Shown here piece after piece: positions 1 to 11,340 of a stretch of DNA of 64,000 nucleotides (positions are counted from its first letter, which is position 1; the number at the start of each line of letters is the position of its first letter). Made by a program: the position numbers and the translations under genes. This stretch comes from Euryodendron excelsum (lineage: Eukaryota > Streptophyta > Magnoliopsida > Ericales > Pentaphylacaceae). Location: positions 23,265,001 to 23,329,000 of the forward strand of contig CM065397.1 of assembly GCA_033060915.1 (NCBI GenBank). The letters are read 5' to 3'. Under the pieces are notes generated by a model, which was not told the origin of the DNA, searched no databases, and saw only the letters and a program-made list of their open reading frames with translations.

Positions 1-1516
1 CTTAAATCAAACTTTTCAAATTCCAAATCTTTCTTAAATTGAAATATTTCCAAAACCAAAACTTTTCTTAAATTTCAAAGTTTGCTAAATTCAAAACTTT
101 CTTAAGTTAAAACTTTTCTAAATCCAAAACTTTCTTAAGTTGAAACTTTCAAAGTCTAAAACTTTTCTAATTTGGCATTTTCTTAAAATGGAACTTTCCA
201 AAATTCTAAAGCTTTCCAAAGTCCAATCTTTCCAAAACCCTAACTTTTCTAAATCTATTCCAAGTCAAGTTTTTCAAATCAAATCAAACTTATTTTCAAA
301 ATCTTTCTTAAAACTCAACTTTCCAAATTCGAATATTTCCTTTTCTAATTCGAACCTTTCCTAAATCCAACTTTCTAAAATCAAACTTTTCAAATCTAAA
401 TCAAACCTTCTTAATTTAACCACGTATTCTAATCTTAGGTAACCTAAATCCTAGGAGGCCTAAACTCTAATTCAACACTAACCCTTAGAGTTAGGAAGTT
501 TCGACTCCTTTCTAAAAACTCTTTTCTAAATCAAGAGGGTTTTCTAATTTCAAACTTCAAAATATTTTCAAATCTCTATCTTTCCAAATCTAGTCCAAGT
601 TCTCTTTCAAGGGTCAAATCCTCTTTCAAGTTCAATTCTAGGTCTAAGTTCAATCTCGATTTCAATCTTCCATCCTAAGTTTCAAATCAAACTCTTTTTC
701 CAATCAAAATTTTCTATTTTCAATCAGACTCTTGTCTGAACTACAACTGATCTGAGTTCCCAAAAAGAATACGTAGGCAATCCTCATAGGTGCAGTCATA
801 ACTTTTCTTAAGTCTCCAATTCTATAACTATTTTCAAATTTTCAATTCCTTGATCTATTTCAAGTTTCTAATTTCAAAATCTATTTTCAAATCTTCAATT
901 TCAATTTCTAAAACTTTCTTTCCAATCTCAAATCAAGCCTTTCTTTCAAATCTATTTTCAAAATCAAATCAAGTTCTTGCACTTGCATATCATGCATCAT
1001 GTCAAACTTCTTTTCACAGTTCTTTTTTAAAGCGGATAGTTTTGGACATGTATTAATCAAAGACTCTAATGAGTGAACCTAGGGTGAACAGATATGTAGG
1101 TATCGCAAGGGCAGGGTAGGGTGATGGCTTAGTGCGTCTTCCCTACACGTAACCAACCTCCGAACCTAGATCACTATTTTCAAAGTCCAAAATGGAGTTA
1201 TTTTCAAAAAGGGCTTAATCTTTTTCAAAGGTTATCAAACAACCTATTTTCCTAAAAACCCTCTCTTGAGGGAGTTTTCAAAATCTTTTGAAAAACCCTA
1301 AGTGTAATCTTTGGATTGTATTTAGTTTAAGGTGACCTAACTCACCTTAATCAAGTTGGGTGGCAACTCCAAATCTTTTTCAAAAGCCCTTATTCAAAAT
1401 CAATTTTCAATTCAAACCTAGTCGTAGTCATCCTTTTATGAGGATGAGTTCTAACGAGGGAGTACTGTATTTTCTTTCACTTGTCTTTTCCATGCGCAAA
1501 AAATCGGGGCACGACA
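1..1516 (+). mobile_element. 3' portion of a long Tat/Ogre-like LTR
   Basis: Low-complexity C/T- and A-rich DNA built from variants of CTTTCTAAATTCAAAAC. From about 690 it aligns by eye with 62,790-63,579: both contain a Gly-codon-free block with GATACGTAGGCAACC-like sequence, then a GTAGGTA(T/C)CGCAAGGGC block, then AGGATGAGTT(C/T)TAACGAG. Similarity stops at ACGACA (1,511-1,516) here and at GCGACA (63,574-63,579) there, which fits an LTR ending in CA. Long LTRs of this composition are known from Tat/Ogre Ty3-gypsy elements. The small ORFs within it are composition artefacts and not genes. Confidence 0.65.
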
Positions 1517-2799
1517 CTGAACCCTTATTCTTTAGAGTGGTTTTCCAAAACCTCCTTTCCAAAAATATTTTTTAAATGTTTATTCTCTTTAGTTTTCAAT
1601 CAAAAAAGTCTTCAAAACAATTTATTCAATATTTATTTTCGCAAGTTTTACTCTCTTGAGTTAGTGGTGAAAATGATTCCAAGGCACCCCTCTCTTGAGT
1701 GGTTTCTAAGTACCAACCATATGAACCAAACACTTACTTAAGTGGTTTTTACAAAATAGTTTTCAAAATACACTTTCAAGTTCCATGCACAAAGCCACCT
1801 TCCCAAAACCACTAGGTCTAAACCCTAGTTCAAAACAACCTTTCAAAACCACCAGGTCCAAACCCTAGTCCAAAACTATCTTGCCAAAACCACTAGGCCT
1901 AAACCCTAGTTCAAAACCACCTTTTCAAAACTACTAGGTACAAATCATAGTTCAAAACCACTAGGTCCAAACCCTAGTCCAAACCCACTTTCTAAAACCC
2001 TAGGTTAACTTGGCCCTAGTTGTCTTAGCCTAAATTAACCAAATCCAAGTTAGTTAACCCTAGGTAAACCAAACCCTAGGTTAACCAAACCTTGGTTAGT
2101 TAACCTCAGGTCAACCAAACCCTAGGTTAACCTAATCTCAATTAGTTAACCCTAAAGGTTAACTTGGCCCTAGTTAATTAACCATAGGTCATCCCAACGA
2201 TGGTTAGTTGACTTTAAGACTCTAACTCTAAACCTTTTTCAAACACCTTACGATCAAAATGATTTTTAGGGCATCCTTTCAAAAATCATACTCTACTCTC
2301 TTATGTTTTCAAACCATTCCAAAGAACCCTTTTCAAATGACACTACGTCACTCCACAAAGTGTTTTCAAGAGCTCTCTTAAACTTTTTTTGACCAAAAAT
2401 GACTAAACACTTAACATTTCCAAAAATTATTTTCAAAATGTTTTCAAAGCTCACACTCCTAAAGTGGTCTTAACCCTTTTATGGTTAGGACCTCCAAAAT
2501 AAAGTGATACATTAAATAGAACCTTCAAGGTTGTTCATATTAGGATTCTAAAGCCCTAAATGTTTTTCAAAAACCCTTTTCAAAAATGATTTTTGAGAGT
2601 CACATCCTTGAAGCAATCTTAAGCTTTGTATGGTTAGGGTTGTTTAAGGAAAGTAAGATATTAATTAGGGTTTTATAACCCTAAAGTTTCAAACCTATAA
2701 GGGAAGTGTCTAACCATTTTCCTAAAATGACTTTCGAAAAATTATAACCCTAAAGGAGTCTAGTTGATTAATAACTAGTCTCTCATGGGTGATGAAACA
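1517..2799 (+). repeat. Tat-LTR-like middle segment with internal tandem repeats
   Basis: The segment lies between the end of one LTR and the start of another and is itself LTR-like. The stretch at 2,430-2,680 (CACTCCTAAAGTGGTCTTAACC with a following ATGGTTAGG) matches 61,330-61,510 inside the large right-hand LTR. It is probably a piece of a third LTR copy that received nested insertions. No coding sequence is recognised. Confidence 0.5.
1795..2190 (+). repeat. Tandem repeats with plant telobox-like AAACCCTAG cores
   Basis: Two adjoining imperfect arrays. At 1,795-1,985 a unit of about 45-50 bp recurs about five times (CAAAACCACTAGGTC followed by AAACCCTAGT). At 2,000-2,190 a different unit (GGTTAACC with AAACCCTAGG) recurs about five times. 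The AAACCCTA core resembles the plant telobox or telomere motif, but the spacing is not telomeric. Confidence 0.6.
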
Positions 2800-4590
2800 T
2801 GTAAGCACCCCATTTTTACTCGCACGACAATCTTCGACCCAACCGGACTCACATTCAAATCGACACAGTCACATTCAAGCCCAAACTGGCTTTCCAAACT
2901 CAATTCAGTCAATCAATCACTTTGCGAGTCCATTAGGCCCAATAGAAGCAAAACGACCAAAACACCCTTAGAGTATCATTTGGTCCAATTCCAGTTAGCA
3001 CGTCTTCTTAAAGACGGTGAATCCCTATTTTAACCTCAATTCTAACTCCAATTCCAGTCCAAGTTAATCAAACTCAATTCGATCTGTCTTATAAAAAAGT
3101 TGATCCCTTATACGGTAAATCCATCCAATATGGCACATTTCCCGAGAAAGCACAAAATCCTTCAAAATGATAAGTCCCTTCAAAATTGTCGACTTGGACA
3201 GAACCCAAGTCCTCGAGATGGTAGACTGGTTCACTTTTAACGCCTGTTAGCCTGCCAATGTAGAATGTCCACTATCCGGCAAGTCGATTTGGAAAGTTCC
3301 TAAAGCCCTGAGACAATAAGACCATTCAACAGCTTCCTGAGATCAAGTAATCTCCGGGATGAACGGACATCGTTAGAGAAACGGAAACACTCACAAACAT
3401 CGCAATCATCGGAGTGGCGAAAACACTCGCAAATAGGTCGACATTGGGAATTACCAACAAATCTCCTACGTCACAAGATCAAACTCACCTCTTGGCCGTG
3501 GCACGTTTGCAAAGGACGGGATGCCTTTGGAAACCAACTCGTTACACACCGTCAGAATGGCAGAAACACTCAAAACCCACGTCAACACCAATGCCTGCTA
3601 GCCAACTTCTGTGAAAGATGACCAAACTATTCCTTAGGCCCCATTGGCACGCTTCTCGAGAAAGTACCTAAGTCTTTAGAGCGGTAAGTCCACATTTTTA
3701 AAATTATCCCAAAGATAATATGGCATGTTCAAGTGCCTTCTAGCCGGTTTTGGATCAATTCCGAGACTATCTGGTCAAAATGACCATTTCGCCCATGAGC
3801 ATCCGATTACCTCTAAGAACCACACCGGCTCTGAGTATCAAATCAATTATCTTCTAGGGATGCTTCTAACAGTATTCCCAACCTTTCAATACCTTTCCAA
3901 ACCATTTTGAGTCCATTCCGGCAAACCCAGTACGAAATGATCGTTTTACCTTTAGTGGGTCAGTCCCCTTTTCCAACCATACCAACTCTAAGTATCAAAC
4001 CGGTAATCTTTCGGAGTACTCTTGATAGTATTTCCAACCTGCAAGCCTTCTCATGAATTACTTCGAGTCTATTCTAGTGTTTTTCTAATTCAAATGACCA
4101 TTTTGCCTCTAGTAGGCCAATTATCCCTTTTCAACCACACTAGCTCTGGTTATCAAATCGACTACCTCCGGAACACTCTTCTCTTTTAGGGGTTCTCATC
4201 CATCCCCAACCTTTCGAATCATTCCTGGACTTTGCGGAGTCACTATTAGTGGATCCAAGCTAAAAATTGCATGGTAGTTGCTAGAACAGACACTCAAATA
4301 TTCTGTCTTGCGTCTCAATATTCAAAAGATCTATTTTTTACTGCCTCAAAAGTTTTCTAAAGTGACTGGCGCCACTAGTAGTGGCACCAAGCCAAAAAAT
4401 GACCTAGCGCCACTCCTACTGGTGCCAAAGTTAAAAATACACTAGCGCCACCGCAACAGGCGCCCGTTCCTATTTCAATTGCCTATAAATATAGACATTT
4501 TCCTGCATAAAAAGAATTCGCAAACTCAGTTCAAAAATACTGTCTTTCTAAAAACAGAACTCGAATCCTCCCAAAACCCTATTAGCAATG
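2800..4590 (+). mobile_element. 5' portion of a Tat/Ogre-like LTR
   Basis: Begins TGTAAGCACCCCATTTTT, the same terminus seen at 63,890. It aligns with 59,150-60,700: CAATCACTTTGCG(A/G)GTCCATT, then a TATA region. Similarity to the right-hand copy fades at about 4,590, shortly after ACAGAACTCGAATCCTCCCAAAACCCTA, so the copy is 3'-truncated. Small ORFs inside it (for example 2,785-3,033 and 3,414-3,614) have no recognisable product. Confidence 0.65.
4484..4490 (+). promoter_or_regulatory. LTR TATA box
   Basis: TATAAAT within GCCTATAAATATAGAC. The paired site in the right-hand LTR is TATAAAT at 60,629-60,635. Conservation in both copies supports a U3 promoter. Confidence 0.5.
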
Positions 4591-5140
4591 ATTCCTACAG
4601 TACAGATTTTGTTTCTCGTCTTTCAGCTGAACATTTGCTTCGGACGACTCTGGCCGACGATAAAGAAGGCTTCTTCATTGGATTATATGTGAGGAAGAGT
4701 ATCCTCAATAATGCTGAAATGGTAGTTAGACCCGGCAGAAGCAGAACAGAAGCTCTTTGCATAGGGATTCCGGTTGTAAGAAGAAACAGAAATAAAAATA
4801 CAATAGGTTTGCACTGTCTTGTCCTTCGCTTGAAATGTCCAAAATCTGGTTGCGTCCTTAATTCCGTCTGCTAAGAGAGGCCGCCCACAGAAAACGGTGC
4901 ATTCGAATCCATTAGTTTATTTATTTATGTATTTTTTAGATGAAATTGTTCTCGGTTGGATCTTTCTGATAAATACGTTTCTTGATTATTTAGCTCAATC
5001 TTACTGCTCTGGTTTTGTGTGATGCAGTACAGTATATTTTTCTTGATACCCAGCCGATTATAATTTCCATACGTACGAATCTAAAGTCTTACCCCAACCT
5101 GGATTTTGCAAATAATTCTCAGTGGCATAAGGAGGTTGAC
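4591..5140. other. Unassigned sequence with one weak ORF
   Basis: An open frame (4,479-4,874, +, 131 codons) starts inside the LTR and runs into this stretch. Its later part is less low-complexity than its surroundings, but I recognise no family. It could be LTR leader sequence, a broken exon or chance. Nothing else is visible up to the sHSP 3' flank. Confidence 0.3.
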
Positions 5141-5319
5141 AAATGCATAGCCATAAGGGAAAGATAAAGCACGATTCTTATTCATTGATAGCATTGCCAC
5201 TACTCATCACACCACAAACCATACAGAAAACGAAGAGATCCCCAAAACACACAAAATTCAAAAAACAAAGCAGAGAAACACACAATTCAAAAATAGCACA
5301 CCACTTGATAATACTACTA

Positions 5320-5366
5320 CTAAGCCGACATTATCGGAGGGGAAATGGGATGTGATGAGGTGGGTG

Positions 5367-5425
<59 letters not shown>

Positions 5426-5904
5426 GCAATCTTGACCTCAATGGTCTTGGGCTTCTTGGGCTCAGGAGGCGGCAACTTCTGAACGGTAACAGTAAGCACT
5501 CCGTCCTGACAAACGGCAGTGATGGCGTCTGTGTTGGCATTCTCAGGCAGCACAAACTTCCTCATGAACTTCCCGATCCTCCTCTCCATCCTCACGTACT
5601 TGGCCCCTTCTTTCTCCTCCTCCTCTCGCTTCCTCTCTCCGCTTATCACCAGCACATTGTCATCCTCCACCTGAACCTTGATGTCTCCCGACTTGATCCC
5701 TGGCATGTCTATGATGAAGACGTAGGAGTTCGGATATTCTTTGACGTCGGCGGGGGTTGACGCCATGGCCTTTGCGTCACGGACATAGGTGCGGGAGGGG
5801 GCGTTGATGGACTTGTCATCGTCCGCAGCGGCGGCTGCTGCGTCCATCACGTGCTGAAGGGTGTGGAAGATTGGGGAGTCTAGACCCACTAGCCTGAAAT
5901 CCAT
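5320..5904 (-). CDS. Cytosolic class II small heat-shock protein, copy 1, with a C-terminal readthrough extension
   Basis: An intronless 194-codon ORF for an ATP-independent holdase chaperone that binds unfolding proteins in the cytosol during heat stress. It starts [13 protein letters not shown], the class II (17.6/17.9-kDa type) N-terminus. The alpha-crystallin domain spans roughly residues 45-150, with DMPGIK near residue 75, [12 protein letters not shown] near 105 and the consensus [12 protein letters not shown] near 135. The canonical protein would end at residue 160 (EVKIA), as in the paralogue at 12,342-12,830. Here the TGA is TCA, so translation runs into a (CT)27 microsatellite on the + strand, adding Ser, about nine Glu-Arg pairs and a tail ending MSA. 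The tail is former 3' UTR: the paralogue's UTR has a matching GGCTTAG. The start is the ATG at 5,904. A perfect heat-shock element and TATA box lie upstream. The family call is firm; whether the extended protein folds is unknown. Confidence 0.93.
5369..5422. repeat. (CT)27 microsatellite inside the sHSP reading frame
   Basis: 54 bp of uninterrupted CT on the + strand, equal to GA on the coding strand. It begins immediately at the former stop codon of the sHSP and encodes alternating Glu-Arg. Because the repeat unit is 2 bp, slippage would change the frame and the length of the tail. Confidence 0.95.
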
Positions 5905-5954
5905 CTCTTACTTTTCTAAGTGGGTTGGGGAGAGATGAAGTGAGATGTGTACGT

Positions 5955-5961
5955 ATTTATA
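5955..5961 (-). promoter_or_regulatory. TATA box of sHSP copy 1
   Basis: TATAAAT on the - strand, about 51 bp before the ATG at 5,904 and just downstream of a heat-shock element. This is the normal sHSP promoter arrangement. Confidence 0.7.
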
Positions 5962-5974
5962 GAGGACGGGTTGT

Positions 5975-5987
5975 GAAGTTTCTAGAA
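5975..5987 (-). promoter_or_regulatory. Heat-shock element, three perfect units (copy 1)
   Basis: GAAGTTTCTAGAA fits GAAnnTTCnnGAA exactly, the binding site of trimeric heat-shock factor. A second site present in the paralogue is degraded here (TTCTAGTAGGTTC around 6,000, with GTA instead of GAA). A distal GAATGTTC lies at 6,061-6,068. Confidence 0.8.
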
Positions 5988-6089
5988 AGAACAGGAACTT
6001 CTAGTAGGTTCGGTTCCTTCAGTCAAAATTTATTCTTCTACACACCTCGAGAACCTGACAGAATGTTCCATAATCAAAACGCTGTCCAC

Positions 6090-7200
6090 TGTGCTGCTTT
6101 ATGTAACACAATATATATATATATTTGTATATATATAAATATTAATAATGTTATACAATTAGAAAATTTATATAAAATTATTATTAAAATAACGTAGTTA
6201 AGTTATAGGCCTATTACTTTAAAATAAAGAATCCACTAAAATGTTTATTTTTTATAAAACTGTCATCGCCACATCATTCTAGTATAAAAATTCTAAAAGA
6301 ATAATTTTTTTTTATATATATATATATATATCTTATATGTATATACCTCTTTTGATAAGGATAGTTACGGCAAAACTCATTTAGAGAATGTACTTTTGAA
6401 ATGAGTATAAAACTTGTTTGAAATTTTTTTTCATTTCCTGTTTTTCGTTTTTTTTTTTTTTTTTGCAATGTTTTCGGTTTAATTTTTTTAACGTTTTTTG
6501 TTTTTTTCTCATTTTGGTAACTATGTATTAGAGAGCTAAAGGAGAGTTGAGTTGGAAAAATTACAATAGGTTCAGAACAACACGTCATCATGATTATGTA
6601 GTATGTTCAACTAATTACAAATAAATATATCATTTATTTTTTATCAACTCAACTGCATAAATAATAAATATGAACATGTTAGAAAATTTATTATTTTTAT
6701 TATTCTAAAAATTAGGCCAATCAATTTAAAAATTAAATCAATCAACCTAAAATAGAAATATAAGAATAGTTGTTGTTTTGAAGATCTTAACATAGCGTTA
6801 AGGTTCTTTAATTTTGAGTACTGACGTTATTTGTCTTTCTTGTTCAATCACTAATCTATTTATAAATAATTGTTTAAGGTCCACTAATTGCATATTTTAA
6901 GATGTGAAAAGAAAATTTTATTATAAAATTTCATATAAAAAAATTTTCTCAAAATAATATTACAGTGACATTTTTTAAATTTAAAGTTATATTATTTGGT
7001 ACTATATTAAAATGATAAATCTCAATTAGTGCTCCAAAAATTAATAAACTTTAAAATATCTACAAGTTTAGCTCATTTACATATCACAATAATTTTAAAT
7101 AAGCTTTTAATGAATCAAATACAAGTTACAGCTTGCGTAGTTTAGATTAATTTTGTTTCTGTCAAAATGATAGAATAATATTATATTGAAAGAAAAAATG
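6090..7200. other. AT-rich upstream flank of sHSP copy 1
   Basis: No gene is seen. It contains short (TA)n runs at about 6,112-6,140 and 6,314-6,333. A block at 6,230-6,310 resembles the core of the MITE at 9,352-9,790 (CCACATCATTCTAG near ATTCTAAAAGAATAA). The part at about 6,765-7,030 aligns loosely with 14,220-14,450 upstream of copy 2, so it belongs to the segmental duplication. The Lys/Ile-rich ORF at 6,274-6,591 is a composition artefact. Confidence 0.45.
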
Positions 7201-7214
7201 CATCAAACAAAGCT

Positions 7215-8600
7215 ATGATCCCCCCTAAGGGAGTTCGACAGCTAAAAAGGTCGAGTGTTCAATCAAATCTGATTTTCCCTCCCAAACCAAAGCTCTACGA
7301 GCTACGCAGCGAGCAACTTCATTACAATTGTGCTTGCAAAACTGTACTCACAATTAGCCACTTGCCTCTGAAGTAGTAGAGCTCTGGATCAGCACTTCCA
7401 CTTCTGATAATCTTTGTAAACTTCCTTTCAACAGATTGACTATGACTTGGGAAACCTTTTTATTTTTTAATAAAAAAAATCACTTTGCGAGTCACGACCC
7501 CGTTCCCCATCTAAGATGATACTTTCTTGAGCAACTATAGCTTCCATCTCCAAATTAGCAGGAAAACATATTAGACGGTACCAACAGTTAAGGTTCGGCA
7601 TCTAATACTTTTAGTTTTGAGTTCGAAACTTTGTAGCCTTGCATTGAGATAATCTCCTAATTGTTCGTTGCCTCGAACTTTGGTCTCAGAACAGAAAACC
7701 GTTAGTGTATTAAACCCAATGGAATAAAATGACTGGGGGCAAAACGACACTGCAGCCCTGTCGGGGTGTTGTCTTTCCTTAGCTGCACCTTTTTTGAGGA
7801 CCAAACACCATGAAACATATTAGACTGTGCTGCTACAAATTGCCCAGAATCATCCCTTGCCTCAAGTCCAACCTCACCCATATGTTTGAAAAAGAATTTA
7901 TAGCTTCATCAAAATTAATTTTAAGAAGACCGGCTCTCTGCTAGCTTTCTCCAACCCTAGCTAGCCTCCTCCACAACACCACCTTAATTATGACTCTATT
8001 GACACTAAGTCCACCTCTGGATTGTTAATAAAATTATAATAAGCAGCCCTCTGAAGGGCCCATAACTTCCATGTTTACTACAGGGTGGCGAGTACATTTA
8101 TGAAAATGGGCCATGTTTCGACTTTTCCAAATTGACCCTAACATAGAAGCTGGCTACAACCACAAAGAAATGTTGCTTTTTGCCTCCTTCCATTTCCCAA
8201 CAAATTGCTCCACCACTCAATGAAACAGTTGCCCCTATAGTTGTTGAAAATTGAAATATCGAACTATTGAGGAAAAGAAAACAAAACTACTCTACAAAAA
8301 AAGACACCCCCTAACAGAACGAAAATATCTGATTCACCACCTTTTGCCTTCTATGAATGTTCTGTTCTATCAATGAGGAAATCAACCTTCACAGTATGAT
8401 TTTCTCCCCTCACTCGTGACGGTCGGAAAAAGAGAGGGTTTGGAATCAATGGGTCGCCCCTAATATTAATAGAGCCCCATTGCCAACCCTCCATCTTACT
8501 CCTGCTTCAAGAATTAACCCTCTTAACCTCCATTAAACTACACCACACTCAATAGAGATTTGATCCCAGTTTGTCTTCAAGGAACCATTCAATGGTGCTT
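7215..8600 (-). pseudogene. Decayed LINE (non-LTR retrotransposon) ORF2 C-terminal region with RNase H-like domain
   Basis: Conceptual translation of the - strand, across frameshifts and stops, gives fragments typical of plant L1-type LINE ORF2. Around 8,480-8,400 it reads SINIRGDPLIPNPLFF (the usual GxxINIWxDPWIP segment). Around 8,190-8,100 it reads SIWKSRN (usual LWxxRN). At about 7,925 it reads LKINFDEAI, and near 7,860-7,800 ARDDSGQFVAAQSNMF (RNase H). Near 7,330-7,290 it reads HNCNEVAR and VARRAL (the usual R.xN..AH.LAR motif). No continuous frame survives. The 77-codon ORF at 7,571-7,804 lies within it. Confidence 0.6.
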
Positions 8601-9351
8601 ACTTTTAAGCACTCGCGACCACAATTCTACGCTTAAAAATTTGTGGTGGAAGTCAAATTGAATTATTTATCGCCCCCATCAAATTTTGATAATTTACCAT
8701 GACCGATCTGTTAAATTAGACTCCTCAAATAATCAACCCTATTGTATTCACGAATGTAATAAAAGGATTATGTTTGCCCTTAAATTTGTGATCATCCAAG
8801 TGTGAAACTTCTATAATTGTTTCGTGGTAGTGTCATAGTGCTTTGTTTTACAACAATATCCACTTCCCGCATGTTCTAGTCCTTTTTGTTATTGTTTCTA
8901 TAATTGTTTATTTGTCTCTTCAAGGATTGCCTTGTTTAATCTTATTGTTAAACGGTTAATTAGCAGAGTTGAATTGTATTTACAAAGTAGAATGTGGATG
9001 TATTTGTTGGAAAGCAAGAGAATGGTCACCTATCAAATTGGCATTGGTATTATAGACACGATAATTTTATGACCAATAAACGTTAGGAGAGTCATTAACA
9101 CGCATTTAGTTATCCCTACGCTAAAAGAAAAATATGTAGTACACCAGTGCTGATGTAGTTTAGAGGTAATAAAATAGATCCACAGAAGCACATGAATATC
9201 TTAATCATTAATAATGTCACATCAATTATAAAGGAGTATAAAGAAAATAGTAACGTGATTTTAGGTGATGAAGATAAAATATCTCCATATTTAACGTATC
9301 TTTCTTGGTTCATGATACCACTGTTGTACTTAAATATTAAGGTAGTGTTAT
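8601..9351. other. Unassigned intergenic sequence
   Basis: AT-rich DNA without a recognisable gene, RNA or repeat boundary. The 85-codon ORF at 9,116-9,373 (-) is hydrophobic and unsupported, and it overlaps the MITE edge. Confidence 0.4.
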
Positions 9352-9790
9352 AAAAATAGTAAAATTTATACAAAATTTATCATCATAATGATATGGTTGA
9401 ATAGGAACTATTTACTTTAAAACAAAACACCTATTATGATGATTCTTAATTACAATAATGAACTACCATATCATTACAATAATGTTATTCCCACATTATT
9501 TTGATAAAATTTTCTATATAGATTCTTTAAAAGAATAACATTTTTAATGAAGAATATCTTAATTACAATAATGAACTACTGTATCATTACAATAATGTTA
9601 TTGCCACATTATTTTGATAAAATTTTCTGTATAGATTCTTTAAAAGAATAGCATTTTTAATGAAAAATGATGTGATAGTGACATTTTCATAAATAAGAAT
9701 CACAATCATGAGTGTTTTGTTTTAAACAAATGAATCTTATTCAATCACATTAGCCTGATGATAAATTATGTTTGAATTTTTCTATTTGTA
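9352..9790. mobile_element. MITE with about 75-bp terminal inverted repeats and a duplicated core
   Basis: The left arm (9,352-9,430, containing AAAATTTATCATCA and ending TTTAAAACAAAACAC) is the imperfect reverse complement of the right arm (9,711-9,790, GTGTTTTGTTTTAAAC to GATGATAAATTATG). Between them a 114-bp unit starting CTTAATTACAATAATGAACTAC occurs twice (starts about 9,444 and 9,558). No coding capacity. I could not fix the target-site duplication. Confidence 0.6.
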
Positions 9791-10660
9791 TAGGATTACC
9801 TTTCTTAAATATTTTCTACTAGGATCCCCATTTGAGACTTCATTGATTGATTTCACATGATCATTAAATTAATTAAGAGAAAATAATTATTTTGTTACTC
9901 CAACTTTACCTCAAATTTCAACGTCATTTCTGAATTTTAATTTATTCTATTTTGACTATCTTAACTTTTAAAATAAAGTCAATATGGGCCCAACATTTTA
10001 AAATAAGTTAAAAAAAATAAAAATTAGTTACACAGACCTTTTCAACTATGATTTAATTTCACTTTATCCGCAAAACTAAAAGTTATTATATTTTACAGCT
10101 AAACTATGAGAATTTAAGTTCTTATAAACACTATTGAAAAAAAAAATCACAAATTGAACACTTTAGCATTACTAATAAGATACAATACAATTTTTTTTTT
10201 ATCTTTGATTAACAAATGCGTAGTTTTAAAAATCTCCTTAATATTATTAAGGCTAATAATTAGTGGTTCACAAAAATAATTACTTTAGACATTAGAATAA
10301 AATTGTGACCGAAAAATTTCTTAATTTTAAATTTTATGATGATAAAAATACAACTATTTGTAGTTGAATGAGAGTAAAATAATATTAAATTATAAGTTAA
10401 AAGACTAAAGTATAATTAATATTTAATTTTCTCATTTAGTTTAAAAAGTTAGACCATACTAATTTCCTTTTAAAAGTTGGGCAAATTATACTGATTTCCT
10501 TGAAGTTCTTTAAAATGTAAGACAACACTCATTCTGAAAATTACACTGACATATCTTGTTATAGTTCATCAATAAACGTGATTAAGGTTTGATGTAAAAT
10601 GACAACATTACCCCACTTTGTTAAATAACTTTTTAATAATAAAAAAAAGTATATATTTTG
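9791..10660. other. AT-rich intergenic sequence
   Basis: Nothing recognisable beyond A/T homopolymers. Several phrases such as AAAGTTGGGCAAATTATACTGATTTCC look like decayed repeat DNA. Confidence 0.4.
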
Positions 10661-11340
10661 GTCAAAGTCAACATCTTTTTCTCATCTCTATTTCTTCCTT
10701 ACCACTCAACGCACAGCTCCACCGGACAACCTACCCACTCCCTCCTCCTCCTCCTCCTCCTCCTCCCTCTCTCGGCCTGCCTCCGCCGCCGCCACCACCC
10801 CCTCCACTGTACGACTCACCCTTCATCCCTTCATCTCTCTCTACACTAACTTTATATTCATCTCTCTTTCTCTCTCCTACACCTAAGTGTAGCCATTACT
10901 AACCTCCGTCAACAACGACCAATCTCAGCCCAAGCCCACCAACATAATTGATCCTCTATCACAACAAGCAGTCAATACGAAATCCGCGACTTTTTTGGCA
11001 GCAATTAAATAAGACAGCACTGCTTCAGGTAAGGGCATTGCCGCGATTTAATGGTGAACCAAAAAAACAAAAAAAAATGGGGTTTTGGGGATCAATTGGT
11101 TGCGGCCATGGAGTGGATTAAAGAATTTTGTGGCCCTTGCACTGGTGATGATTTGCGATCACATATTTGATGGTCAACCCAAAAAAAAAGGGCTTTTAGG
11201 ATGGGTTCATTGAAGACATGGAAGTGATTGAAGATTTTATGGGTAAAATTTTGTGGCCATAGCTTGCACCGGCGATGACCCAAAACAAAAAAAGAGAAAT
11301 TTTTGGATGGGTGTGATTGAAGATTTTGTTGTGAGAAAGA
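10660..11340. repeat. Unclassified repetitive segment with (CTC)n and degenerate direct repeats
   Basis: (TCC/CTC)n at 10,738-10,766 lies in a Pro-rich frame that is low complexity and not supported as a gene. At about 11,078-11,335 three degenerate direct copies share a phrase such as GGATGGGTTCATTGAAGAC...GATTGAAGATTTT followed by GTGGCC...TTGCACYGG. The three-fold pattern suggests a decayed tandem repeat of a non-coding element. Confidence 0.4.

Noticed and set aside
4479..4874. 131-codon ORF (+) after the left LTR
   Set aside because: Not listed as a gene: it starts within the LTR at its TATA region, has no recognised domain and no supporting context.
10618..10902. Proline-rich ORF (+)
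   Set aside because: Generated by a (CTC)n microsatellite and C/T-rich flanks, with no domain, no supported start and no homologue that I recognise.
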